From Guillardia theta CCMP2712 (lineage: Eukaryota > Cryptophyceae > Pyrenomonadales > Geminigeraceae): a stretch of DNA of 42,501 nucleotides. This document shows positions 22,590-33,965 of the stretch, piece by piece. Positions within the stretch are counted from its first letter, which is position 1; each line of letters starts with the position of its first letter. The stretch is from assembly GCF_000315625.1 (NCBI RefSeq), contig NW_005434444.1, positions 1 through 42,501 of the forward strand, read 5' to 3'. A model generated the notes under the pieces. It did not search any database. It saw only the letters and a list, made by a program, of their open reading frames with translations, and was not told the origin of the DNA. Both the position numbers and the translations under genes were made by a program.

Positions 22590-23220
22590 ACCAAGCCAAG
22601 CCGACGGCCGTCGCCGGTCGGCGGCAGCCGGCCCGGCCCGGCGGCCCGACCGTACGGTCTGGTCCCGGAGTCCGACCGACTCTCGGACGCACGGTACAGT
22701 CAGTCACAAATTGAAGTGAACATGCCGGGCTCAGTGTACCAAACCCTACCGTCCATCGACTCTCTGTCGAACACCGTCATGATTGTCTTTTTTATCTCTT
22801 TACTCTAAGTTTAGTTAAAAATCAGTACCGTAGTACGGAAGTGGCAAGGAGATTGTGGCTGCTTTGCAGGACAGAGATGATGAACTTCGCCAATTTCTTG
22901 CTTGCCACCCTGACACTGTCGCACAGCCCCAGAGCCTTGTCCGTACGGTACGGTCGGAGGCTCCGAGGCTCCGTCAGTCCGACCGTCCGTCACCACCGTA
23001 GCGTCGGAGTCACCCGGACGGTGGCAAGCCTTGCCGGAGACCGCCGGGCCGCTTTGACGGTCACCCGGCGGGCCCGGGGTGCCGCGCCACGGTGCCAAGG
23101 GCCGGGCCTTCCGAAGTTCAAGTTGGGGTGACTCGGTGAGCCGGCCGTGCCACCGGGTGGCCCGGACTCCGAGTCCGAGTCACTCCGGGTGAGCCAGCGG
23201 CTTGTCAACTCACATCAGGT
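22590..23220. repeat. GC-rich dispersed repeat, copy B (largest)
   Basis: About 630 bp made largely of short words such as CCGG, GGCC, GACC, CGGAG and GAGTC. It includes the palindrome ACCGTACGGT (about 22648) and CCGTACGGTACGG (about 22942). An AT-rich core at 22790-22840 matches copy A. Open frames through it are repetitive P/G/R/S strings and are not believable proteins. Confidence 0.6.
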
Positions 23221-23537
23221 TGCGATGCTTCGATGCAGGGGAGGGGCGCTGACGAGACGCTGAAGGAGAGTATCATGGCAGTGACCGTAACAGTGAGAGA
23301 GGGAGGGGAGAGTCAGATGATGCAGTCGACAGCCTGAGGTGGAGCGACGCTAGCCAGGGGAGGAGACTGAGAGGAACATCAAAGATTCGAAAGACTTTTC
23401 GGCTACTTTAAGTTGAAGTTACTCGCTGGCGACGATTGAAGAGCTCGATTGCTCAACTATCGCGCTCAGAAGCAAATCTTTCCTTCAGCGATGCTCTCTT
23501 GCCAGCCTCCTCCTACTGACCAGGTTTGCTGCCAGGG

Positions 23538-24091
23538 ATGTCTAAGAAGGGGCTGGTGCACTGGATAGGTTCTGCGATAGCGCGAGGGAAGGAATTTATC
23601 TCGGAGCCCACGAGGGAGGCAGGGGAGCATGTGAGCGCTAGATATGCCAGCGCTCGACCATGACGTTGAAGATAAGCAGGGTGGAGAGGATGGGGCAAAC
23701 GACAGAATGTCAAACCTTCGAATGAAGTTCGATCAGTATGACAAAGTGTCGACAAAGAGCTTCTCTGTTATGCTTCGCTGACTTGAGATTGACATGCAGG
23801 AGGGCAAGGGGGTCTTAGCACGAGAGGATTGCATGCTGCTCCTGCGAGACCTCTTCCTCACATTCAGCGATGAGCTGCCGACGCAGGAGCGGGTCGATCT
23901 TGCGGTGCGATCGCTCTCAAATTCAATCGGGATGAGCGAGGAGGAGGAGGGATGGGAAGTTGGCTTTCAAGACCTGTGTGACTGGTTACCTTCTATCCTC
24001 CTCCTCCTCCTCCTCCTCCTCTTCCTCCTCCTTCTCCTCCTCCTCTTCCTCCTCCTTGTCAACAGCTCACCACCACCACCACCACCATCGC

Positions 24092-24171
<80 letters not shown>

Positions 24172-25057
24172 AACAACAACAACAACAACAACAACTGCTA
24201 CTTTCTGCACCTCCATTTCTACCACAACACCAGCCGCAAGCACCCTCCTGCCCCTGCCCCTGCCCCTGCCCCTGCCCCTGCCCCTGCCCCTGCCCCTGCC
24301 CCTGCCCCTGCCCCTGCTCCGGCTCCGGCTCCTGCTCCGGCTCCTGCTTCTGCTCCTGCTTCTCCATTCGTTATGCTGTGTCATACTTTCTTAGCCTCTT
24401 TCCTGCAAGGGCTGTTGGGCCCACCTGCGTTTGAGCTCGGCTATCCCTCACAGCTCTACTGCTCAGGTACCTTCAAGGCCCCAACTCATCAAAGGAGCTG
24501 CAGGCGGGACAGGTGCAGGAGGAGGGAGCAATTGAGACACGATAGATCCTGAGTTTGCGACTAGCAGGGGGGAACCTCCCAACTAGAAGGGTCCAGCTCT
24601 CCTGCCGCTGTCCTGCCGCGAATCAACTCTTCGGGAATCGAACCCCCTGCTAAGAACTCTCCGATGGCGCTGAGGAATAGTCAGCAAGTTGTAACAGGAG
24701 AAGAACGCCAGGTGAAGGAGGCAGAGGCCCATGGTCCAGTCGCTTCCCCTTGGTGACCCTCTGACGACTGCACAGAAAACCTCCAGCTCGCCTCCCCCTG
24801 AGAGAATCAACGGCCGGCGCTCAAAGGGCTGGGAGGGCGGCGAGGATTTGACCCCTGCGATCCGAGACATCCGAGACACCTTAATTGACTGCAACACCTT
24901 CATCAAGGTCATACCCTAGCTCTGGTCAAGCTCCTCGCCAGCTGACTTCCTGCAGCGCTGGGAGCTGAGCATAGACGAGCACATCGAACGTCAGCTGGAA
25001 ATCTTGAAGCTGAGAGAAGTGGAAGTCAAGGGCCCTCAGGCTAACGACCCGGCTTGA
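23538..25057 (+). CDS. EF-hand-like protein with microsatellite-bearing middle
   Basis: ATG 23538 gives MSKKGLVHWIGSAIARGKEF, spliced (donor GTGAGC, about 23632) to an exon ending MSNLRMKFDQYDK. Splicing of an intron at about 23746-23799 joins this to EGKGVLAREDCMLLLRDLF. The join makes an EF-hand-like unit (F-D-Q-Y-D-K-E-G-K-G-x-L-x-x-E), suggesting calcium-dependent regulation. A second helical block follows (LPTQERVDLAVRSLSNSIG, GFQDLCDWL). The segment at about 23980-24408 holds three microsatellites and is more likely an intron (donor GGTTACC, acceptor TTTCCTGCAAG) than coding. The C-terminal exons include IRDIRDTLIDCNTFIK and RWELSIDEHIERQLEILKLR, ending at TGA 25055-25057. I cannot name an orthologue; the middle exon structure is uncertain. 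Confidence 0.55.
23997..24360 (+). repeat. Cluster of three microsatellites: (TCC)n, (CAA)n, (CCTGCC)n
   Basis: TCC repeats at about 23997-24057, CAA/AAC repeats at about 24090-24193, and CCTGCC hexamers at about 24244-24318 trailing into CTCCGG/CTCCTG variants. All three have units or periods divisible by three, so long open frames run through on both strands. Confidence 0.95.
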
Positions 25058-25063
25058 TCCTTT

Positions 25064-25580
25064 CCGGTGGCACCGCCGGGCCGGGTAAGGCTTCGGACAC
25101 GAACGGTTCCGAGTTCCGAGAGCCCTCCTCAGTCGTCAGTAGCACTGAGCAATCGCCTTAGTGACTCCGAGCCTCGGAGGCTCCGACACTCGGCGCCTCT
25201 GAGGCCGTACCGGCGGTCTTGCAAGTTGCCAGCCGCGGCTGCGGCCGCCGGGCCGCGGCCGGGAGACCGGGACTCGAGAGGTTGTGACCGTTCACGCCGT
25301 TGTAAACCGTTCACAGTGACACATGAGTCATGACTCTACTCAGTAGTTCCCTCTCACTGTCGCAGCCCGGCCTGCGCGCGGGCCGGGCGGCCCGGCGGGG
25401 GCCCCACCGGGCCCCTGACCAGGACTGGCACCCGTCCGGGCGGTGACCGTACCGGGCCTCGCCCGGCCGTTCCCAGAGTCCTGCGGTTCCGAAGTTCGAC
25501 GGGCCGGCCGCCGCCCCGCGGCCGCGCCGGCACCCGGCCCGGCCCGCCGCGGCACCCGGCATTTCAATAACGGTTACTGC
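25064..25580. repeat. GC-rich dispersed repeat, copy C
   Basis: Two dense CCGG/GGCC blocks (25064-25285 and 25365-25565) flank ACTCAGTAGTTCC-like AT-richer sequence. It contains GGCCGTACCGG and GACCGTACCGG, close to the ACCGTACGGT words of copies B and E. No believable coding frame. Confidence 0.55.
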
Positions 25581-26016
25581 CGGCATTATGATAATAGGCA
25601 GGAGATGAGGGGGATGAACTGGACGGCCTGCGCTTCTAGCAGGAGGAAGAGAACGAGGAAGAGAGGAGAAGAGTAGAGAGGAGAGGAGAGAGGAGAGAGG
25701 AGAGAGGAGAAGAGAGGAGAGGGATGTACGAGGCCAAGAGAACGAGGAGGGAAGGAGAGGGGATTGGGAGGACAAGCGAGTGGAGGAGAGGTAAGAAGTG
25801 GGAGTCTCAGGAATGAAAGCAAGAAACAGCAAGTGGAGAGTGCGAGGAGGGGGGAGTTACACGGAAATGATAGGAGAAGGCAGAAGATGGAGAGAAAGAG
25901 GAGGAGCAACGAAGCTTGTGGTGGTAGAGGTCGTAGCAGCAGAAACGAGGCGCCGACGAGAGGAGGAGGAGGAGGAGGAGGAGGGGCAAGGGCTGATCAT
26001 CGTGACATGCAACAGG
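25581..26016 (+). other. Purine-rich upstream region of PAC4 gene
   Basis: GAGAGG and GGA simple repeats dominate (25640-25720, 25960-25985). The frame of the downstream gene is open through part of this, but the encoded G/R/E-rich sequence has no family features, so it is probably 5' untranslated. Confidence 0.45.
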
Positions 26017-26467
26017 ATGGCCGAGATGGAGGCAGCCATGACAAAGCTCGAGCTGGAAGGGGAGGGAGGAGCAGCATGCAGCATCCGCGAGCACACGTTC
26101 ATGGAAGTGATAGAGGACGTGAAGGTGTACTACCAGCTGCTTCTCATGAAGGACAGCATTTACGTGTGGATCGGTGCCTCCTCGCCGTCCATGAAGAATC
26201 TTGACATGGCGATGCCTTCGTCTCTCGACCCCCTTCCTCTCTCGGTGACCCTCATGGGGGAGGGGAGCGAGTCCATCGGCTCTTCTCTTGCCCGCCGGCT
26301 GTCCATGCGGCTCAAGGCGCAGGTGTTTGTGAGCTACAACCTTCCTTCCTCCATGCCGGCGCTGCAGGGGCAGGCGGAGAAGCGTCTCTTTGAAGAGCTC
26401 AAGGATACGAAACTGCAGGTGAGCAGCCTTGCGATCGTCCGCCACTGACCGAGCCCTGCAGCTGTGA
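26017..26467 (+). CDS. PSMG4: Proteasome assembly chaperone 4
   Basis: ATG 26017 (MAEMEAAMTKLELEG) is the best start. The product is about 135 aa, close to the usual family length. Conserved blocks: YYQLLLMKDSIYVWIGASS, KNLDMAMPSSLDPLPLSVTL, SSLARRLSMRLKAQVFVSYN and RLFEELKDTKL. These match PAC4/PSMG4, which with PAC3 helps assemble the proteasome alpha ring in the cytosol. A 43-nt intron (26419-26461) precedes a two-codon last exon (CTG TGA). Without splicing the protein would end VSSLAIVRH. The open frame extends upstream to 25798, but those residues are low complexity and unlikely to be native. Confidence 0.88.
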
Positions 26468-26679
26468 GCTTGAAGGAGCGGGAAAGTGAGACAGTGATGG
26501 AGATGGGAAGAAGAGAGCGAGAACGATGGGGAGACGAACTTCGATCACAACAAGTCATGCGAGGAGAGGAGCACAAGGAGCAAGACGAGGAGGAGGAGGA
26601 CGTGGAACATAAGGAGGAGCAGGAGGGACGGTGTAAATAATCTCTTAGGTGAATCTCAAAAATCAGCAAGGACGAGAGT

Positions 26680-29600
26680 TTAAGGAGAAGAGCTCTGAAC
26701 CTCGAGGATGCCCTGCGAGTCCTTCTTAATCTTGTTCGGCCTCCCTCCTCCCGATGGCGTCTGCGGAGGCCCCCTCCTCGCTTCCATCTGCACTCCTGCC
26801 GGCTCGTCCTCGACTTCCTCCACCCTCGTCGCCTCCCGAGCCGCCTCGGGCGAGTACTCCCTGCTCCCGAAGTTCCTCTCGTGGGGCTGGCAGATCTTGA
26901 TGTCAAGGTTGGAGGTCGAGGGCAGGTGCTCAGCTGGGTACAGGGAAGGGTTCTTGACCACTCTCCTGTAGTAGTCGTCGATGTTGGGGAAGTACTGCTC
27001 TTTGCAGTACTTGTAGAAGAGGATGGGGAGGGTGCACATGGATACCGTGACGATGGAGCTGAGCCAGAACAGGAAGCCCTTTCCCAGCTCGTAGATCACG
27101 TCGTACACGTTGTCCTGCGTGTCCCAGCTCCCGAGAGATTCGGGGGGGAAGCCGTTGTAGGACACGAGGAAGAGGTACCAGACCAAGATCGAGCCCACGT
27201 ACACAAACCAGTGCATCCAGGTCCATGAGCGAGTGTGAAGCCCCATCACGATCGTTACTGTCCAGATCACGTTGGTCAGCACCGTCGTGCCTGCCCCCCA
27301 GAGATCTTGGTTCCTCCCCGAGCTGCCGTACGTGTTCAGGTCCAGCATCTCCAGAGTCACAAAGTAGAGGACGGTGGCGTGCACGATGGCGCCGACGATG
27401 AACATGCTGAAGCGGGCGAGGGAGAACCTGACGTTGAAGTGACCGGCACTGTACAGCTCGGGATGCGCCCGGACGACAGACGGGTGGAGGTCGCGGTCCA
27501 GTACGGCAAAGAACATGACGGGGAGAGACGTGAAGACGAGGTTGTAGAGAGCCTGGTAACCATCGTCGTAGAGCGGCTGGTGGAAAGTCAGAGCAGGCGA
27601 GAGAAGAGGAGAAGAGGGAGAGAGGGAGAGGAGCGAGATAAAAGAGACCAAGGAGAGGAGAAGACGATGAAGGGAAGAGGTGGTGGTGGTGAACGAAGAG
27701 GAGGAGAACGAGGGATAGAGGAGAAAAGCTGACCTGAGCTGAAAACGCGTTGTTCAGAGAGAACCAGAAGAGGGTAAAGGCATAGGAGATGTTCTTGTAG
27801 AAGAAGTAGCAGACCATGGTACCGATCCTGTTGTAGCTCCACCTCCCATGAATCAGCAGCAGCCGCTCAAGGTACGCGAAGCGAGGCAGCGCGTAGTCTG
27901 ACGCAAGCACCGCCTGCTGCCCCTCCTTGCCTCTGATCCCTATCCCAATATGCGCGGCCTGAATCATGCTCACGTCGTTGGCTCCGTCTCCGATCGCCAG
28001 CGTAATCTGACCGGGGATGTTGTCCTTGACCAGCAGCGTCATCTGAGCCTTCTGCGACGGCGTCACGCGGCAGCACACGACAGCCTTGCATCGGACGCTT
28101 GCTTCCAGGAAGAGAATCTTGAGCTCCGGAGTTGCTGCTGCCCTCAAGCAAGTCCCGTCGATGACCAGGGCCCACCCCCCGGGCTTGGGGGTCTGGGTGA
28201 GCTTACTGAGCTCGATGATCTTCCGCTTGACTCGCTCCTTGAGCAGCGCGTCCTTGAGTTTGCTCTCGATGCTCAAGAACTCGGCGTAGCTCTGAGCGTC
28301 GTTGCCCTGCTTGATCCGAGAGGCAATCTCCTCGACCTTGGAAAACACTTCTGCTCCTGAGGAGTTCTGCTTCCCACTCTTGCAGATCTCCTGCACCAGC
28401 GGCGCATTCCTATGGTGCGAAGCATCAAGACAGCGGGTGAGGTTCTGCTCATGCTGCGACGCATCCTTGCTCCACCCAGGGTCGTCAGAGAGCATGTCGT
28501 CTTGACTGATCCTGTTGAGCGGCTCCATCTCTTGCGTCAGGAGAGCAGTCGCAAACCCGATGTTGATAGCTGTCTCCAGCTTATCCCCGGTGAGGACCCA
28601 GATCTTGATCATCGCCTTAGCTAGCTGCGAGATGCACTCCCCGACATTCTCCTGCAGCTTGTCCTCCAGTGCAGTGACTCCGTGCAGGGTTAACGAGCGT
28701 CTGCGGCAGAGTGAGCACAAGGACAAGACAAGCACGACGAGCTTACTCGTGGGGAGTGGAAGAGTCGAACAGAACTGACTCGCAGCCATCCGCTGTATGA
28801 TGCTCCTCCAGCTCACATGCCAGCTGAAGAAGAAGCCATCAGCCCACCACCCACGTCCACAGCGGATCGTGACAAGGAAAAACTCGTTTGCGACCCAGCA
28901 AGGGAGAAGGCAGACAAGGAACACACAAGGGGCGGCGAGGAGGAAGGGGTGCGGGGTAAGGGGAAAGGACGGAGTTGAGACAAGTGAGGCGGATGTATAG
29001 AGGACAAGAGTGACCTGTCTCAGCGCCTTCTCTCGCCCATCGCTGAGCAAGGAGGCTTTCTTGAACCTGTCGTTCCAGGCGGAGTAGTATTCAGGTTCAA
29101 GAACCCTTCCCGCAAACACCAGAGTGCGCAGGCCCTGCTCGCCGAACTTGTCGACCTGCTGCTGAGTTGACTTGTAGTAGGGGCACGCGTTGACGTCGAT
29201 GAAGGGCATGACACTCGTGTCAGCGCCTTTGATGAGGAGGAGGATGTTGGACTTGGTCTCGTCTGATATCACGACGCTCGTCCTCTTCCTGTTGTTGTCA
29301 AACGCATTGAAGTTCAAGACGGTCCATTTCTTCTCGACCCCCTGCCCCACAGGCCCGTCGGACGTCTTGATGTGAATGTCTTTCATGTTGCGCCGGCAGA
29401 AGAAAACTCCTGCAAAGACGAGCACAAGTCAAAACAATGATGGAAGAATGACATCAGTTCGGCATGTTGACACTTACCAAGATTCCTGGCAGCCTGCACG
29501 AAAGCTCCTTCATCAGGCGACTCGGCCTGGTATGCTGGTATGTCGGACCCCTCGTTGTACTCTACTTGAGCATTGTGGTTGACCGCCATGTTGAACAGAA

Positions 29601-32600
29601 AGTCTTCGATGATCTTCCTGTCCTGGCTCTCCCGCCACTTGCCTGACAGAGCCAGGAAACAGTCATCCTTACAACGGGACCACTCCTTCTCTCCTCACCC
29701 CCCATCAATCGATCGTCCACGAACTTGAAACCTGGATCAGCACCTGCAGCACGGACAAGTCAAGCACGAGCAAGCACCGTCGGTCGTCGTCTACCAGGTG
29801 GAGGCAGAGGATCGTCGGGCAGGTCTCTGCCTTGTCTTCGAGCGATGGCTCGTTCGACCTCACAGTAACCTTGACCATACTCGACACCGGCGATGCTGCA
29901 CTTCTTGAACTCCATCAGGTTTTGGGTCAAAGTTCCTGTCTTGTCCGAGAAGATGTAGTTGATTTGCCCTAGCTCCTCGCAGAGTCCAAGACTGCGAGCC
30001 TTGGAAGGAATGTCGTCTTCCTCCGCATACATCTCCCGGTCGCTGCTGATCAGGATGGATATGACCAACTTCACCATCTCCACAGACACGTAAAGGGAGA
30101 TGGGAACCAACAAGCTGAGAAGAATCAAGAAACTGAAGAAAGACAGGAACCCGGTCGTTCCAGGCTTCTGCACATTGAACGAGATAGAAGTGTTCTGGGG
30201 GCTGAGGTACCAGGCTCCCTTCAGTTCTGATGAATTGTTCATCGTACCTGCTCCTATGGCCCCGACAAGACACAGGATACCAAGGATCGCAAGGATCCCG
30301 ATGATGTAAACATTCAGCTTTCTCTCGATGTTGCTCACTTTGTTCGGAGGGTCAGTCATGTTCATTTGGATCTTCGTTTCCTTCCCAGTGTAAACGGCGA
30401 GGCCGATGCACCACTTTGTGTTCTTCAGCTTCGTGCTTCGTTGCATGAACTGACCACCGGACGCTCCTCCCGTCAGCGGGATGTCTTGACCCTCCCACTC
30501 GATCCTTGCGTTGAAGTCGTACAGCAAAGCATCCGGAATGTGACAGTTGACTTTGACTTTCAAGGTTTTCAGCTTCGCAAGATTACAATCCACAGAGTGC
30601 CCATCGACCTGGTGAGGCTCTCCAACAAGGTGCTTGTGAAGTGCCTCGGGAGCTTCTCTGATCTTCAAGTTCGTCTCCCCGTCCAAGTTTGCTGTTTCAA
30701 GGAAACAAGTCCCGTCCACCGACGAGGTGCACAACAGCGACAAGTCTGCAGGCACCATGGGAGGACAATCGTCGTCGCCAGTTTTCACCCGAACGATACT
30801 TCCTACAGCCACCTGCTTCCATGGCACCTGCTCGAAGTCACCTCTATCCCAGTTGAACACTTCGGTCACTCGGCTGTTCTCTTCAATGTCGGATTTGTAT
30901 CTTCTATAATCCTCACTTGCATCTTTGATTGCAGAAATCGCCAACACAGATATCAAAGGAAACCAGTACGTTGTTCCCGTCACGGGGGATAGAGGAGTAG
31001 ACGCTAAGATGGCGATGACAAGAAAGTAGCAGTTTGCCAGCCGATGAAATTGCAAGAACAAGTTCAAGGGAAGGAACGTGACGATTGTGTATTTGTTGGT
31101 CTTCACGTAGTTGCTCTCAAAGTGCTTGTGCGGGTCCGGTGGACATTCCACCTCCCTGCAAGAAAGTCAACAAACAACTGTAAATTGCACACTCAGCATT
31201 CAAAATTCACCTTCTGTCATTCGCTTCACTGTCATCGGCAGTTGCAGGATAGTCTTTGCCTGTGAAGGAGGGGAGAGAAAAGTTACTCTTCATGGTTCCT
31301 GCAGCCTTTTCAAAGACTGTCCGTTTGACGGCCTGGTTGTGATTGATAACGACTTCGGAGTATTTCACTTCCGGCTTTTGAATTGCTCCAGGAAACATTA
31401 TGAACAAAACCAGCAGTCCGGCGCAGCATCTGAAGATATCAAAATTCATGATTCAAACAAAGCATGCGTGCCAATTAGAATCACAGAACAGAAGCAAAAC
31501 TTGGGGTAAATCGAAGAATGAAAGGAAAAATCAATAAGGACTACTGGAAGGAACACAAATAGTAGGTTTTGCGATTAAGCAGACTTGAGGCTCTCAGGCA
31601 CGAAAACTTACACAAGTGTGATGCAGCCGACGGCCAATGTCATCGCACCCACAAACTACTGAAATTTTCAGGATTGCTGCTGGCCATGGCACGAAAACAA
31701 TCCTCACCGTTCGATCCGTTCCGAAGGTGTTTGCATTTGTCAGAACAAAGCCTTTAGTCCCTCTGAAGCTTGCAACAGGAAAGTTGACATCTGATGGAGA
31801 CGGTCAGGAAAGGGGCATGAAGAGACAGGGTCACTTACTGATTGAAAGACGGTACGTGCCTGCTTTCAGACCGTTCGGAATTATCCTGTGAAGCTTCCAG
31901 AAATCCGGTGATGCCGCTGGTCTCATCCACACCATGAAATCCTCATCCGAAACATTATGCCAACAGTTGTAACGTCCCGCTGGGTTCGCAGTACCCCTCA
32001 AAGTCTCTGAAAAGCCGCTTAGGCTGAAATCATAGCCACCCAAAGAATAACAGTTCTGCTTTAGCCATGCCTCACTTTGACTTGCGTAGCGGCCTTTCAA
32101 TCCAGCACGTGATGATATTCCCTCTTTGGTCCAGGGGACAACATTGGAGTTGGAGTCTTGAAGTAGAAATGTATCATTGAAAAAGCTCAGGGCACCGAGA
32201 CCACAAGGGTAGTAGTAAATCTTCTCTTCTTTGCCAGCGATCGACTCTGTGTAAGATTCAAGAGGCCAACACCCGCTGAAGGAACCCGTCGATGGTACTC
32301 CAGCAGCATCCACAGTCCATTTGTCTCTGTATTGAACTGGATCCTGCGAAGCGACATATCGTCGATGATTTTGGAAGAACTTCGTCAGCGTGTAGTAGAA
32401 GTAAACAGGTCCAGGGAGGTCTTCCTGCAGGGTGAAGGAAATCGGAGGGTTAGACTGGGTGACTTGGTTTCCGCAGACTGATCTCTCTGTTGGTGCGCAT
32501 CTACATGCAGAGCTGGGATTTTGAATGCATTTGTCTAGATCAAAATAAACGAGCGGGGAACCATTCGAGGGGAAAGATTTGATATGCGACCGCTGGCTCA

Positions 32601-32772
32601 AAGCTATTGATCCAATAATCAGAAGTATGAGCCCGACAAGCAGGAAGGTTGAGATCACGCATGGACCAGTGAACACAAGCTGTTGTACGGGGGCTCTCTG
32701 TTGCAAGACTATGTTCTTGCTTGGGGCTTTTGATTTCTTCTTATCGTGAGGGTCTTTGCTCTGAGCCGCCAT
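26680..32772 (-). CDS. Predicted CDC50-P4-ATPase fusion (single-chain lipid flippase)
   Basis: Start ATG 32772 (MAAQSKDPHDKKKS, good context). Exon 1 (32772-31839) encodes CDC50: TM1 (FLLVGLILLIIGSIAL), YYTLTKFFQNHRRYV, PCGLGALSFFNDTFLL, WMRPAASPDFWKLHRII, LKAGTYRLSI. Exon 2 (31791-31708) gives NVNFPVASFRGTKGFVL. Exons 3 (31655-31612) and 4 (31429-31211) together supply a second helix (FVGAMTLAVGCITLV + CCAGLLVLFIMF). Exon 4 runs open for about 55 more residues and splices (31210-31156) to REVECPPDPHKHFESNYVKT, the P4-ATPase N-terminus. The ATPase has DGETNLK, PISLYVS, DKTGTLT, SPDEGA, KGAD, TGDKLETA, GDGANDVSM and about ten membrane helices, ending at 26680. Total roughly 1,700 aa. P4-ATPases flip phospholipids and need CDC50 for export and activity. 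Caveats: exon 2/3 frames disagree by one base, and two adjacent genes remain possible. Confidence 0.72.
31430..31611 (-). other. 182-nt interval between the CDC50 and ATPase halves
   Basis: As an intron it has a strong GTAAGT donor after CTT GT and a TATCTTCAG acceptor, and splicing restores a full-length membrane helix. Unspliced, CDC50 would stop at once (CTT GTG TAA). An in-frame ATG at 31449 inside the interval could start a free ATPase. It is about four times longer than the neighbouring introns. Confidence 0.6.
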
Positions 32773-32819
32773 GGCTGAAATGAAGAGCATATTTTTTGCC
32801 AAGGTTCCCAAGAGCTCAA

Positions 32820-33690
32820 GAGACCCTGCACACGTTTAGACGGGAGGAGGACGTGAATGGAAACGCGCGGCCTCACCGGTTCTCCAAGGTTACGACTCGC
32901 CCTGGCACATCAGATCCCCTCCGAAAGTCCCAGCATCTTTGCGCAAAGCCTCTTCAGCCGATCTGAATACCCGAGGGTGAGTAAGCAATAATTTCATGAG
33001 ACATTCTCTGCCCCATGTGATTTCAGACTCTTCCGTCGCAATTCAATCGTAAATTCCCTTCTTCCAGTCTCTTCCCCAATATAATGATACCTTGAAAGTG
33101 ATCTTCCCCCTACACTCTGTCCTGTCCTTCCCTTCCCTGCCCTTCCCTTCCCTGTTCTTCTCCGTTGGTTACCTCTCCAAACCCGACTCGTTAGTCGCCT
33201 CCTTCTTTCTCCCTCGTCCTCCTCCCTGTCTTCGCTAGAAAATATTTCCCCACATCGTCAACCATTCCTGTTCCGCCAAGCTCACCCCACCCCTCCTGCC
33301 TAACCCTTTCTGACTTTACGAGCACATGTACCCCCATCAGTCCCACCATTCACCCCCTCCAATCAGAGATATGACCCCTGATACTGAAGTTGAATGACCT
33401 GAACCATACTACCCACCACGTCCCCCTTTTCCATTACCGCACCAATCACCCCGTCCCCTTTCAAAGACCCCTACATATCCATGGTACTACCCCATGCTTG
33501 CGTTCCCACTTCTTGCCTCCTGTCGCCTTCACCCCCGCAAGGTCAGCAGACCACCCCTACGTCATACGCACATTCTTGGTTCCCCTCGCACCCCTACCCC
33601 CACTGTGTACCCATGGAATTAATCTCTCGCACTCCCCCTAACCACCCCTACCCCTGGGTCGCATACAACAATCACCTGGCGGTTTTCTAT
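32820..33690. other. Pyrimidine-rich intergenic region upstream of flippase gene
   Basis: No credible gene. 33110-33180 carries CTTCCCTTCCCTGCC-type repeats. 33240-33670 is C-rich on the plus strand, with several C4-5 runs (ACCCCTACCCCC, ACCCCTACCCCTGGG). It probably holds the promoter of the minus-strand flippase gene. Confidence 0.4.
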
Positions 33691-33965
33691 TAACTAAACT
33701 TTGGTGTACTTTACTACTGGTTACCAACAAACGGAAAACCGGTCCGTCGCAACTGAGTTCGGCCCGGCGACTCGATGATCGGACACAGGCTACTGTGAAG
33801 GCGGCCCGGGGCCCGCCGGGGGCCGGCGAGCCCGCGGCGGCGACGGCATCACTGAGGCCGCGACCGTGAACCGGGCGGCACTGGCCGGGCAATCTCTGAG
33901 TTGCCCTCTGACCTCACTGCCTTTGCTTTACTCCGTGACTAAACTCAACTAGTGCTCTACTGAAA
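33691..33965. repeat. GC-rich dispersed repeat, copy D
   Basis: A dense block of GGCCCGGGGCCCG, CCGGCG and GGCGG words (33765-33890) is bordered by AT-richer arms: TTAACTAAACTTTGG and GTACTTTACTACTGG on one side, CTTTACTCCGTGACTAAAC on the other. The arms resemble the ACTCTAAGTTTAGTT core of copies A and B. Confidence 0.5.

Noticed and set aside
22811-23208. Pro/Gly/Arg-rich open frames in the GC-rich blocks (also 25311-25832)
   Set aside because: They arise from stop-poor GC-rich repeat sequence, occur in several frames at once, and show no family motifs or splice pattern.
24059-24384. Poly-Cys, poly-Val, poly-Gln and Arg-Ser repeat open frames on both strands
   Set aside because: They are translations of simple triplet and hexamer repeats, with no independent gene evidence.
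26930-29425. 831-aa minus-strand open frame taken as one protein
   Set aside because: It runs through introns (about 28690-29012 and 27590-27735) in the ATPase frame, then shifts to a wrong frame after 27730. The real exons are in the fusion gene model.
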